Assembly (NCBI GenBank): GCA_013204985.1
Contig: JABMLG010000002.1
Coordinates: forward strand, 310,001 to 374,000
Source of the DNA: Microbacteriaceae bacterium VKM Ac-2855
GTDB taxonomy: Bacteria > Actinomycetota > Actinomycetes > Actinomycetales > Microbacteriaceae
Length of the DNA stretch: 64,000 bases
Direction: 5' to 3'
The notes under the pieces are model-generated. The model had not been told where the DNA came from and made no database searches. It saw nothing but the letters and a program-made list of their open reading frames with translations. Positions 26,595-35,608 of this stretch are shown piece after piece. Position numbers and translations under genes: made by a program. Every line of letters starts with the position of its first letter. The stretch's first letter is position 1.

Positions 26595-27415
26595 CGCGCC
26601 ACCAACTCGAGCAGTGTCGAATCGTCGGCATCGGGGAGTTCCGAGCGTGCGAGCACGCGGAAGCCGCGGGCCTCGGCGTCGGCCTGAACCTCGTCGGCGT
26701 CGACCACGTTCACTCGCGAGTGGTAGACCCGCGCGGCGGTGCGACCGTGCTCGTCGAGCCCGAGGTGCACGACGTCGACGTCGCGGTAGCGGCCGTCCGG
26801 CGTCACGGCCGTCGTGACGACGGCCGCTCCCGTACGTCCGTCCGGCCCGGGCACCGCGCGCACGCGCGAACTCTGACTGCCGGGTCGGTAGAGATGCCCC
26901 GGGCTCGACGCGGTGATGAAGAATCGGCCGTCATCGGAGAGGTGTCGTCGGGCGCCGTCGAGGAGGGCGCGACGCCCCGCCGCGTCGAGCAGTGCGACGG
27001 AGGTGGCTGCCAGCACGATCGCGCCGAATCGTTCCGGCAGCGCGAAGTCGGTCATGTCGCCGACCACGAAACGCGTACCCGGGTGGATGCGGGTGGGCGG
27101 GAGATCGGCGACGCGGGTGCGCAGGATCTCGACCATGGTGCTCGAGAGATCGACGCCCACAACGGCTCGGCCCAGGCTCAGCAGCGGAATCGTGATCCGC
27201 CCGCCGCCGCACGCCAGTTCGAGGATCGGTCCGACGGTTCGTCGTACGGCGGCCGTCAGCGGCGCGATCTCGCTGCGATCCTCGGCCGTGAAATGCTCGT
27301 ACACCGCGGATCCGGCGGCGCTGTAGAGGTCCTCCGGTGTCGTCTTCTCGGAGTCGAGCGCTCGGAGCAGGGCGGCGCTCGCCGCGGTGAGGGGTCGGAT
27401 GTCGTGGTCGTGCAC
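26591..27415 (-). CDS. mpaM: Daptide-type RiPP methyltransferase
   Basis: A 274-residue class I SAM methyltransferase: motif I PILELACGGGRITIPLLSLG, acidic post-I VVGVDLSSTMVEIL, motif II region FGAIVLAATSVALLDAAG. The N-terminal helix region LYSAAGSAVYEHFTAEDRSE is the cap. In the daptide pathway this enzyme dimethylates the C-terminal amine made by the aminotransferase, giving the N,N-dimethyl-1,2-propanediamine terminus. GTG start at 27415 with GGAG 6 nt upstream. It sits immediately after the precursor genes, behind a hairpin at 27448-27479 that probably lowers its expression relative to them. Confidence 0.9.
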   Translation of the reverse strand: MHDHDIRPLTAASAALLRALDSEKTTPEDLYSAAGSAVYEHFTAEDRSEIAPLTAAVRRTVGPILELACGGGRITIPLLSLGRAVVGVDLSSTMVEILRTRVADLPPTRIHPGTRFVVGDMTDFALPERFGAIVLAATSVALLDAAGRRALLDGARRHLSDDGRFFITASSPGHLYRPGSQSSRVRAVPGPDGRTGAAVVTTAVTPDGRYRDVDVVHLGLDEHGRTAARVYHSRVNVVDADEVQADAEARGFRVLARSELPDADDSTLLELVAR

Positions 27416-27447
27416 GGAACGCTCCAGGTGAGAGGGAAGAGGAGGAG

Positions 27448-27479
27448 GTGGTCCCGAGTGCCGAGGCGCCCGGGACCAC
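27448..27479 (-). terminator. Intra-operon attenuator between precursors and mpaM
   Basis: GTGGTCCCG and CGGGACCAC pair perfectly, continued inward by GTGCC/GGCGC after one mismatch, with a short loop. In the direction of transcription it is followed by the pyrimidine tract CTCCTCCTCTTCC. Its position after the last precursor gene is where RiPP operons often place a partial terminator to favour precursor mRNA. Confidence 0.7.
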
Positions 27480-27495
27480 GGGGACGTGCCGCGCC

Positions 27496-27618
27496 TTAGG
27501 TGGCGAGGACCACGATTCCGCCGAGGGCGACCAGGATCTGCAGACCGGTGTTGGCGACCCTCCAGCCGTCGGCCGGAGCCACGGCGGGTTCGATCTCTTC
27601 GATGGAGAGGGAATTCAT
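27496..27618 (-). CDS. mpaA: Daptide precursor peptide, copy nearest mpaM
   Basis: A 40-residue peptide. Leader MNSLSIEEIEPAVAPADGW shares the EEIE...AP..W pattern with the other two precursors; the core (after about residue 19) is hydrophobic, includes GLQILVALGGIVVLAT and ends in Thr. The C-terminal Thr is the residue oxidatively decarboxylated and then transaminated in daptide maturation. AAAGGAGGT lies 5 nt before the ATG, one of the strongest ribosome binding sites in the window. No other function is plausible for this size, composition and context. Confidence 0.88.
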   Translation of the reverse strand: MNSLSIEEIEPAVAPADGWRVANTGLQILVALGGIVVLAT

Positions 27619-27677
27619 CGTTCACCTCCTTTCACGGGTGGATGTTCACGGGTGGATGCAGGCGCTACGGCGCTGAC

Positions 27678-27806
27678 CTAGGTCAGGACGGCGACGCCGA
27701 GGCCGAGGCCGACGACGATTCCGAGCTTGGTGAAGACGTACCAATCGGAATCAGGGGCCTCCATGGATTCGATCTCCTCGAATCGCAGGTCGGTGCTGGG
27801 AAGCAT
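27678..27806 (-). CDS. mpaA: Daptide precursor peptide, middle copy
   Basis: A 42-residue peptide. The leader MLPSTDLRFEEIESMEAPDS contains the shared EEIE and AP elements, then DW; the core YVFTKLGIVVGLGLGVAVLT is a hydrophobic, Gly/Val-rich helix-like segment ending in Thr. AAAGGAGGT precedes the ATG by 6 nt. It is separated from its neighbours by 59 bp (downstream) and 39 bp (upstream), each gap containing only the next ribosome binding site. Of the three it has the most divergent leader (ESMEAP instead of EPAxAP). Confidence 0.88.
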   Translation of the reverse strand: MLPSTDLRFEEIESMEAPDSDWYVFTKLGIVVGLGLGVAVLT

Positions 27807-27845
27807 GAGCGCACCTCCTTTCAGGGTGTCGGTCTGCGGATGGGG

Positions 27846-27974
27846 TCAGGTGAGCAGGCCCAGGAAGAGTCCCGCGACCGCGATGCCGGTCAGGAAGCCC
27901 TGGCCGGCCGACTCCCAGTCAGGGGCGATCGCGGGCTCGATCTCCTCGAACGAGGGCAGAGCGTCGGATGTCAT
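27846..27974 (-). CDS. mpaA: Daptide precursor peptide, copy overlapping mpaC
   Basis: A 42-residue peptide. Leader MTSDALPSFEEIEPAIAPDW, core ESAGQGFLTGIAVAGLFLGL followed by LT. Its ATG overlaps the mpaC stop (ATGA), so it is translationally coupled to the dehydrogenase, yet it also has its own strong GAGGAGGT site. Like the other two it ends in Thr, and its leader shares EEIEPA.AP with the 27496 copy. Confidence 0.88.
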   Translation of the reverse strand: MTSDALPSFEEIEPAIAPDWESAGQGFLTGIAVAGLFLGLLT

Positions 27975-29155
27975 GTGTTCACCTCCTCGAGTTCGCATCG
28001 TGCGGATTCCGCCCGGATGGGCGCGGCCTGGCCCGGCCGGAAGGCCGCGCGCAGGAGTCGGTGGGCGTCTGCTGTGTTCAGCCCGGGCAGCGCGGCGTGG
28101 GCGCGTCCCCATCGCCGAGCGACGGCGTCGGCCGCGTGCTCGAGGTCGGCGTCGGACAGCGACGGCGGAGTGAAGCCCCAGCGCTGCGCCCACTGGCCGC
28201 TGCCATGTTCGGGGTCGGCGTCGAGCCCGAGCGGTGCCGCGAACCACGACCAGACCGCGGCTCGACGCTCGCGTCGCTCCGCGGGCTCCTCGCGCCAGAG
28301 CACCGGGAGCAGGGGCATGGTCGCGGGCACCTTGCGCAGCCGGCCGTGCGTGCTCACCTCGTTGGCGAAGTACCAGTGGTTCGCGGCGAACGGATCGCCC
28401 GATGCGGACAGCAGGGCGGTGTGGCTGGCGGCGCTCGCGGCGGCGAGGGCGAGTCGGAGGGGACGCGGGACCCGGCCGTTCGACGCGGCGATGCGCTCGC
28501 CCGTGGTAGCCAGAACACCGAGCAGCTCGCGGGTCCGGGCGTCGGCGCGTTCGTCGCCTGGCGAGCCTCCACGGGCGCCGATCAGCCTGAGCGCAGCCTC
28601 GGCCGCCCCCTCCAGAATCGCGGAACGAGCGAGTGTCGAGGTGAGGTCGGGGTCGATGAGGGCCGCATCCGCTCGCAGAAATGGACCCACCACCACCGAG
28701 CGCAGACCGCCGTGTTCCCGGCACGCCGCGAAGCTGGTCTCGCTGCCGGGGCCGATCGTGGACGGAACCAGCACGAGCCGCGCGAGCTCGGCACGCGCGG
28801 GCTTCTGCGGCGCGACGATGCCGCCGTGCCTCTCGACCAGCGCGTCGATTCGGCTCCGATGGGCGGAGTCGAGTGCGAACAGCCGCGCCAGGGTCACGGT
28901 GTCGTGCACACGCCCGCCGCCGATACCGACGATCCGATCGGGGACGATGTCGTGGATCGCAGCGGTGACGGTGTCGAGCAGTGCATCCTGCGGGGCGGAG
29001 GCGTCGATGGGGAGCATTCGTTCGAGGGGGAGGGCGGCCGCGACGGTGGGATGTTCGGCGACGGCCCTGTCGACGATGACGAGAGTGCGCCGAGGGTCGG
29101 AACCCGCCGCATCTGCGTCCAGGGCGCGCCGGAGCGGGCCGATGCGAGCGTTCAC
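27971..29155 (-). CDS. mpaC: Daptide-type RiPP biosynthesis dehydrogenase
   Basis: A 394-residue protein related to iron-containing (group III) alcohol dehydrogenases: the NAD-binding region is PDRIVGIGGGRVHDTVTLAR (GGG at about residues 78-80) and LVLVPSTIGPGSETSF follows as the second nucleotide motif. The C-terminal helical metal-binding region contains LAAASAASHTALLSASG and HWYFANE, but I cannot assign a canonical Asp/His3 iron site with confidence. In the daptide pathway it oxidatively decarboxylates the C-terminal Thr to a ketone. GTG start overlapping the stop of mpaD (GTGA). Confidence 0.87.
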   Translation of the reverse strand: MNARIGPLRRALDADAAGSDPRRTLVIVDRAVAEHPTVAAALPLERMLPIDASAPQDALLDTVTAAIHDIVPDRIVGIGGGRVHDTVTLARLFALDSAHRSRIDALVERHGGIVAPQKPARAELARLVLVPSTIGPGSETSFAACREHGGLRSVVVGPFLRADAALIDPDLTSTLARSAILEGAAEAALRLIGARGGSPGDERADARTRELLGVLATTGERIAASNGRVPRPLRLALAAASAASHTALLSASGDPFAANHWYFANEVSTHGRLRKVPATMPLLPVLWREEPAERRERRAAVWSWFAAPLGLDADPEHGSGQWAQRWGFTPPSLSDADLEHAADAVARRWGRAHAALPGLNTADAHRLLRAAFRPGQAAPIRAESARCELEEVNT

Positions 29156-30366
29156 GCGTCGAGCGCTTCCGCCACGATGCCCGCGATGCCGGCGAGGTCG
29201 GCGTCGGGTAGGACCGCGGCGGGGAGGAACTGGATCCCGCTCGGTGCCGGGTGCACGACGGCGCCGCGCTGCCGGATCGCTTCGACCAGCTCCAGTACCG
29301 CGGGCGCGGAGTCGGCCCCGTGGATCCGCACCGCGCGGAACGCGCCGACGCCCGCCGTGCCCGCGACGCGGGGGTGCCTCGACAGTGCGGCGATCATCCG
29401 CTCGAGCCCGCTAGCGACGCGGTGGAAGCCGTCGGGGCCGAGCAGCTCGGGCAGCAGTGCGAGGCTCTGCAGGATCGCGGCGCAGATGGCGGGCGTGCCG
29501 GCCTGCGTCTCCGCGTGGATGAGCGGTGCATCCGCTGCGTCGAACTCGCGCGTGATCCGCTCGCCGAGGAGCACGGCGGCGGCGGCGAGAGTGCCGTTGG
29601 TCAACGCTTTCGACAGGATGACCGCGTCCGGGCGGAACGGCCAGCGCGCGGAGGCGAGGAAGGGGCCCGTGCGGCCGAATCCCGTGGCGACCTCGTCCGC
29701 GACGACGGGGATGTCGGCGGCCTGCGCTCGGGCGAGGGCGTCGAGCAGATCCGCTGGCAGGGCGATCGCTCCGGAGCCGAGGACCGGCTCGACGACGATG
29801 CCGCAGATGCGCTGTCCTTCCCGATGCAGGAGCCGGTCGAGTTCCTCCGCCTGATCGACTCCGACGTGGCGGACGCCCGAGCGGTCCGCGCCGTAGACCT
29901 CCTGGCCCAGCGCGTCGCCGCTCAGGGCGTGCGCTCCGTACGTCAGGCCGTGGTAGCTGTTGACGAGGCCGACGACGATCCGCCGATCGGACCGCCCGAG
30001 CAGCGTGGCGCGTTGGCGCAGCAGCTTCATCACCGCGTCGTTCGCGCTGCCGCCCGACGCCGTGAACAGGACGCGCGAGAAGCCGCCGCCGGCCGCAGCG
30101 AGCAACGCGCGCGCGGCTTCCTCGGCCCACGGGTGGCTGCGTCGGAAGAGCGAGAGATAGGACGCCTCTTTCAGCGCATCCGCGATCGCCGTGGTGAACT
30201 CGGGCCGGCCGTAACCGAACGGCACGTTCCACAGACCGCTGGTCGCGTCGATCGCCTCGATACCGTCGGCGAACCGCACGCGGGTGCCGGTGGCGCCGAC
30301 AGCAGGCACGGTCGTGGCCCAGCTCGACGGCGCGATGAGAGGCACGAGGAGCGGTGACGCGCTCAT
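29152..30366 (-). CDS. mpaD: Daptide-type RiPP biosynthesis aminotransferase
   Basis: A 404-residue class III, PLP-dependent aminotransferase. Features: TSGLWNVPFGYGRPEFTTAI, phosphate-binding VLFTASGGSANDAVMKLLRQ, NSYHGLTYGAHALSG, the PLP Asp in IPVVADEVATGFGRTGPFLA and the Schiff-base Lys in DAVILSKALTNGTLAAAAV. In the daptide pathway it aminates the ketone left by MpaC to give the C-terminal diamine. Overlaps mpaB by ATGA and mpaC by GTGA. Confidence 0.92.
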   Translation of the reverse strand: MSASPLLVPLIAPSSWATTVPAVGATGTRVRFADGIEAIDATSGLWNVPFGYGRPEFTTAIADALKEASYLSLFRRSHPWAEEAARALLAAAGGGFSRVLFTASGGSANDAVMKLLRQRATLLGRSDRRIVVGLVNSYHGLTYGAHALSGDALGQEVYGADRSGVRHVGVDQAEELDRLLHREGQRICGIVVEPVLGSGAIALPADLLDALARAQAADIPVVADEVATGFGRTGPFLASARWPFRPDAVILSKALTNGTLAAAAVLLGERITREFDAADAPLIHAETQAGTPAICAAILQSLALLPELLGPDGFHRVASGLERMIAALSRHPRVAGTAGVGAFRAVRIHGADSAPAVLELVEAIRQRGAVVHPAPSGIQFLPAAVLPDADLAGIAGIVAEALDA

Positions 30367-31424
30367 GCGGGCATCCGGAGGCGGACGCCGTCGTGCGCGA
30401 ACCGCTCGATGAGTCGCGCGGCGAACCCGGCCTCCGTTGCGATCCCCGCGGTGGCGAGACGGCCGCAGGCGGCTTCGTCCGTCTCCGTGCTCAGGACGCA
30501 CTCGACGGCGAGCGCGGTCTCGGGTGAGAGGGCGAAACGGCGAAGAGTCGTCGTCTCGACGAGTACCCGCTCGTCGTCACGGTGCAGGAGGAGCAGGTCG
30601 GCACGCGTGATCCGCTCGGTATCGCCGTCAGGATGCAGGGCCGAGCCGAGCCCGGACACCGCCCAGGCGCGGCCGGTGTCATCGGGCGCCGCGAAAGCGA
30701 GGGCCGAGCGGTAGAGGTCGAGCCACGGCCGACGAGCCACATCCTCCACGACCTCGGCGTCGATGCGTCCGAGGCCCGCGAGCGGCGGATACCGATGGGT
30801 GAGGGCGGCGGCGAGTGCGGTGGGGTCGTCGATGCGTCCGAGGATGAGTCCGTCCGGACCGAGTCGGGCGACCCCGTCGGAGTCGATGTCGACACTCGCG
30901 ACGGTGTCGTCGGGTGCCGGACGGCTCGTCAGGCCGCCGATCGCGACGGCCGAACCGAGCAGCTGCGGGACGAGGTATCCGCCCCTGCGCGCGCCGTCGG
31001 CGTCCTCGAGGTAGGCGCGCCAGCCCGCGGCGTCCCTGATCCGCGCGATGGTCGCGCCGCTGACGGGGAGGAACGGGATGGAGGCGTAGTCCTCCACCTG
31101 GATGCGCAGATCACCGAACCAGGCGACGTCGCCCGGCTGGTCGAGGGCGCCGCTGTAGCCGATCGTGCGCGGGCCGGCGTCGATCGACCCGGGCGCATCC
31201 GCCGGCAGCGATGCCTCCGCCGGCAGCAGCAGAGTGTCCGCGGGCCCGAGCAGCGCCACGACGGCTTCGCGGTGGCGCGGGTCCGAGATCCGGACCACCC
31301 GGCCGGAAGAACGCGACGCGACCTCTCCGGTCACCCACTGCAGCACCGCGTCGGACACGCGGCGACGGGTACGCGGGGCGGATTCGGCCGGTGCAGGCTC
31401 GCGATTCTCGCGGATGACGCTCAT
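30363..31424 (-). CDS. mpaB: Daptide biosynthesis RiPP recognition protein
   Basis: A 353-residue protein without catalytic motifs that I can recognise. It is rich in short beta-like segments (RVVRISDPRHREAVVALLGP, SVDIDSDGVARLGPDGLILG) and ends AARLIERFAHDGVRLRMPA. Length, position as first gene of the operon and linkage to mpaD and mpaC match the daptide recognition protein, thought to bind the precursor leader and help the modifying enzymes. The assignment rests mainly on context and remembered family content. There is no obvious Shine-Dalgarno; the likely promoter lies 90-120 bp upstream. Confidence 0.78.
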   Translation of the reverse strand: MSVIRENREPAPAESAPRTRRRVSDAVLQWVTGEVASRSSGRVVRISDPRHREAVVALLGPADTLLLPAEASLPADAPGSIDAGPRTIGYSGALDQPGDVAWFGDLRIQVEDYASIPFLPVSGATIARIRDAAGWRAYLEDADGARRGGYLVPQLLGSAVAIGGLTSRPAPDDTVASVDIDSDGVARLGPDGLILGRIDDPTALAAALTHRYPPLAGLGRIDAEVVEDVARRPWLDLYRSALAFAAPDDTGRAWAVSGLGSALHPDGDTERITRADLLLLHRDDERVLVETTTLRRFALSPETALAVECVLSTETDEAACGRLATAGIATEAGFAARLIERFAHDGVRLRMPA

Positions 31425-31514
31425 GGTGCTCGACTCTCGATTCGCGGGGCGGCACGGCGCCCGCTCGGCGTCGTCCGTTCGCGGCCGATCCGTTCAGCCA
31501 CACCCGTATGGGGT

Positions 31515-31545
31515 ACGCTAGTCGGTAGTCGCTCTGGCTTGTCAA
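31515..31545 (-). promoter_or_regulatory. Promoter of the daptide operon
   Basis: On the minus strand a perfect TTGACA -35 (31540-31545) is followed 19 nt later by TAGCGT (31515-31520). Just downstream of it, ACCCGTATGGGGT (31502-31514 on the plus strand) has ACCC/GGGT arms and would overlap the transcription start, a possible operator. The spacing is slightly long. Confidence 0.5.
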
Positions 31546-31584
31546 GTCCGATCCGGCGGCGAATCCCTCTCGCGAAAGGTCACC

Positions 31585-31806
31585 GTGAATCGACGTCTCA
31601 ACCGCATCGTGTTCCTCGTCATCGGGCTCGGCGCCGTGGCCCAGGTCCTGATCGCGTTCGGCGGTGTCGCCGCTGATCCCGACGTCGGTGGGGTCGTCGC
31701 TGTGACGGTATCGGCGTTGGTCGCGGTGACCATGGCCGTACTCCTCGCGATCGACTTCCGACGCGCGCGGCGGGTGAATCCGCCACCTGGGCGGCCGCAG
31801 CGGTGA
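31585..31806 (+). CDS. Small two-helix membrane protein
   Basis: A 73-residue protein with two hydrophobic helices (IVFLVIGLGAVAQVLIAFGG and VVAVTVSALVAVTMAVLLAI) and a basic C-terminal tail DFRRARRVNPPP. GTG start with GAAAGGTC 5 nt upstream. It diverges from the daptide operon across a 160-bp promoter region and is followed by another small membrane protein. I do not recognise a family. A role in daptide self-protection is conceivable from position only. Confidence 0.6.
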   Translation: MNRRLNRIVFLVIGLGAVAQVLIAFGGVAADPDVGGVVAVTVSALVAVTMAVLLAIDFRRARRVNPPPGRPQR

Positions 31807-31843
31807 CGGGAGGCCTGCTCGCATTCCGATCCAGGGACCTGCT

Positions 31844-32191
31844 GTGACGGCTCCTGACGGCCCTGCCGATGACCGCCCTGCTGCTGACCGCCCTGCCGAT
31901 GACCGCCCGGCCGATGACCGCCCCGCCGAAGACGAAAGGTCCGACGCAATGACCGTGAATGAAGAACGACGAGACGCCATTGTGCCGGCGCTCCTGCTCC
32001 CCGCCGGACTCTATCCGGTGCTGAACGCCGTCGCCGGTGCCGACGAGGGTTGGCCGGCCTGGCGCATCGCCTCCCTCGGGATCGGGGCGACGATCGTGAC
32101 CACGGCTCTGATCCTCCTGATCCGCGCGTGCATCCGCCCGAAGGTGATCGCGGAGAGTGGCGGCGATGACGCAGCGGGAGACACACCATGA
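31844..32191 (+). CDS. Small membrane protein with DRPAD repeats
   Basis: A 115-residue protein if the GTG at 31844 is used, or 80 residues from the ATG at 31949, which has GAAAGGTC nine nt upstream. The long form begins with an acidic Pro/Asp repeat (ADDRPAADRPADDRPADDRP) encoded by five 15-bp tandem units at 31856-31930. The shared part has two hydrophobic segments, AIVPALLLPAGLYPVLNAVA and IASLGIGATIVTTALILLIR. No family recognised. It pairs with the small gene at 31585. Confidence 0.55.
   Translation: MTAPDGPADDRPAADRPADDRPADDRPAEDERSDAMTVNEERRDAIVPALLLPAGLYPVLNAVAGADEGWPAWRIASLGIGATIVTTALILLIRACIRPKVIAESGGDDAAGDTP
31856..31930. repeat. 15-bp tandem repeat, five copies
   Basis: Units of GACCGCCCTGCCGAT with few changes start at 31856, 31871, 31886, 31901 and 31916. 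The period is a multiple of three and would encode the pentapeptide DRPAD if the upstream GTG at 31844 is used. Confidence 0.85.
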
Positions 32192-32399
32192 GATCCACCC
32201 GGGTGGATCGGACGCCGCGCGGCGGAGAGCGCGACCGACACGCCGGAACCCCCGCGGAGCCGATCCGGCCCGGTGTTGGTCGTCGGGACACGCGACGCGG
32301 CGAGGGCACTCATCGTGGATCTCGACCGGGTGCTCCGCGGCGGCGTACCCGCGGACTCGTGGCGGATCGTGGCCGACCTCGGGTTGTCCTCGTAGGCGG
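32192..32399 (+). other. Gap with possible small overlapping frames
   Basis: An ATG overlapping the previous stop (32188) opens a 71-codon Arg-rich frame that looks like non-coding shadow. In a different frame a GTG at 32273 would encode a 40-residue peptide, VLVVGTRDAARALIVDLDRV and so on to a TAG at 32393-32395, whose composition is far more protein-like. Neither has a good ribosome binding site. It may be a decayed gene end. Confidence 0.3.
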
Positions 32400-33101
32400 C
32401 TAAGAGACCAGAAGACCAGGCAGCTCGGCCAGAGACGTGATCCGCACGACGTCGTCGGGCACGAGAACCCCATGCCCCGGCGCTCCGACGCGATCGAGGA
32501 AGACGCCCATGAGACCGGCACGCGCGGCGCCGATCGCATCCGTCGCCAGACGATCGCCGACATAGAGCGCTTCGTGGGGCGCGACGCCGAAACGCTCGCA
32601 GGCGATCTCGAAGATCCGCGGGTCGGGTTTGACCACGCCGACATCGCCCGAGGCGACCACGTGCTCCAGCCGAGGGGAGAGCCCGACGCCCCGGATCTTG
32701 CGCAACTGGAAATCGAGCTCGCCGTTGGTGATCACGCCGAGGCGCACGCCCCGGGAGCTGAGGGCGTCGAGCACCGGCAATGCGTCGGTGTGCAGGTGCC
32801 AGCTCTCGACGTAGCGGTCGAAGTACTCGGCGAACCAGTGCCCGGCCTCTTCATCATCGAGCCAGACACCGTTCGCTGCCGCGAAGTCGGTGGCGCGGGC
32901 CCGGCGCTGCTGCTCGAAACCGATCTCACCGGCGAGGTACCGGTGGTAGTGATGCTCCTCGAGCTCGTACCAGAGACGTCCGTTGCGCACCGGTTCGCCG
33001 GGATAGCCGAGGGCGCGGGCGTGCGCGCGGATGCCGGCCTGCACCGCCTCGCGATGCGCGAAGAGGGTGTCGTCGAGGTCGAACAGTGCGACGGTGATCA
33101 T
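32400..33101 (-). CDS. HAD family hydrolase
   Basis: A 233-residue haloacid-dehalogenase-type phosphatase. Motif I is ALFDLDDTLFAHREAVQ (nucleophile Asp and general acid Asp), motif II GVRLGVITNGELDFQ, motif III Lys in GVVKPDPRIFEIACE and motif IV YVGDRLATDAIGAARAG. An alpha-helical cap of about 75 residues follows motif I, as in the class I phosphatases acting on small phosphometabolites. The substrate is unknown. The ATG overlaps the GNAT gene's stop (ATGA), forming a two-gene unit. Confidence 0.92.
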   Translation of the reverse strand: MITVALFDLDDTLFAHREAVQAGIRAHARALGYPGEPVRNGRLWYELEEHHYHRYLAGEIGFEQQRRARATDFAAANGVWLDDEEAGHWFAEYFDRYVESWHLHTDALPVLDALSSRGVRLGVITNGELDFQLRKIRGVGLSPRLEHVVASGDVGVVKPDPRIFEIACERFGVAPHEALYVGDRLATDAIGAARAGLMGVFLDRVGAPGHGVLVPDDVVRITSLAELPGLLVS

Positions 33102-33670
33102 GCCAGCGCCCTCCAGCTCGCCCGCACCTGGTCGGAATCCGCGTCAGCCGACCAGGTTCCGTGCCACGCCATCGGAGTCGAACCCTCGCGCGGTTGCACA
33201 CGAGACGGATGCAGACCGGCGTAGGCGAAGCCGCAGTGCTGGGCGACGCGCGCCGACGCGACGTTGCCCGGGAACGCCTCCCACAAGATCTCGTCGACGT
33301 GGCGCTCGGTGTGCAGCCAGCCGACGACGGCGCGAACGGCCTCGACCATCAGCCCCGATCCGCGTGCGTGCGCCGCCAGCCAGTAGCCGAGGTCGATCAC
33401 CCCATCGGGGTAGGTGCGGGTGCCGAGCATCCCGATGGCCGTCGCGCCGGCTGAAGGTCGCAGCGCCCACGTCAGTTCGGTCTCCGTGTGCCAGCCGTCG
33501 GGCACCAGCTCGGCGACGAACGACTCGGCGTGGCGCCGCTCGTACGGCCAGGGGGTGGTCATGAACCGCTCGAAGATCGGCTCCTGGCAGGCGGCGGTGA
33601 TCGCATCGACGTCGGATGCGACCGGTGCGGTCAGCACCAACCGCTCCGACGTGATCGTGATCGGCCGCAT
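33098..33670 (-). CDS. GNAT family N-acetyltransferase (RimJ/RimL type)
   Basis: A 190-residue acetyltransferase. It opens ITITSERLVLTAPVASDVDA, the usual start of the RimJ/RimL group, continues with the acetyl-CoA-binding region LGYWLAAHARGSGLMVEAVR and ends with EILWEAFPGNVASARVAQHC followed by GFAYAGLHPSRV. It transfers an acetyl group from acetyl-CoA to an N-terminal amine or small molecule; the acceptor is not known. Lies 4 bp from trpS and overlaps the HAD gene. Confidence 0.9.
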   Translation of the reverse strand: MRPITITSERLVLTAPVASDVDAITAACQEPIFERFMTTPWPYERRHAESFVAELVPDGWHTETELTWALRPSAGATAIGMLGTRTYPDGVIDLGYWLAAHARGSGLMVEAVRAVVGWLHTERHVDEILWEAFPGNVASARVAQHCGFAYAGLHPSRVQPREGSTPMAWHGTWSADADSDQVRASWRALA

Positions 33671-33674
33671 CCGG

Positions 33675-35556
<1,882 letters not shown>

Positions 35557-35562
35557 CCGTCA

Positions 35563-35568
35563 ATTGTA
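35563..35568 (-). promoter_or_regulatory. -10 box of a leaderless xth promoter
   Basis: TACAAT on the minus strand, 6 nt before the GTG of xth; close to the TATAAT consensus and without an intervening Shine-Dalgarno. Confidence 0.65.
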
Positions 35569-35608
35569 CGGACGGCCTCCGACACCGGATCACGCTTCAG
35601 CGAACACC

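Noticed and set aside
21968..31424. Lanthipeptide or other class of bacteriocin cluster
   Set aside because: No LanB/C/M-type, YcaO or radical SAM enzyme, and precursors lack Cys; the enzyme set fits daptides instead.
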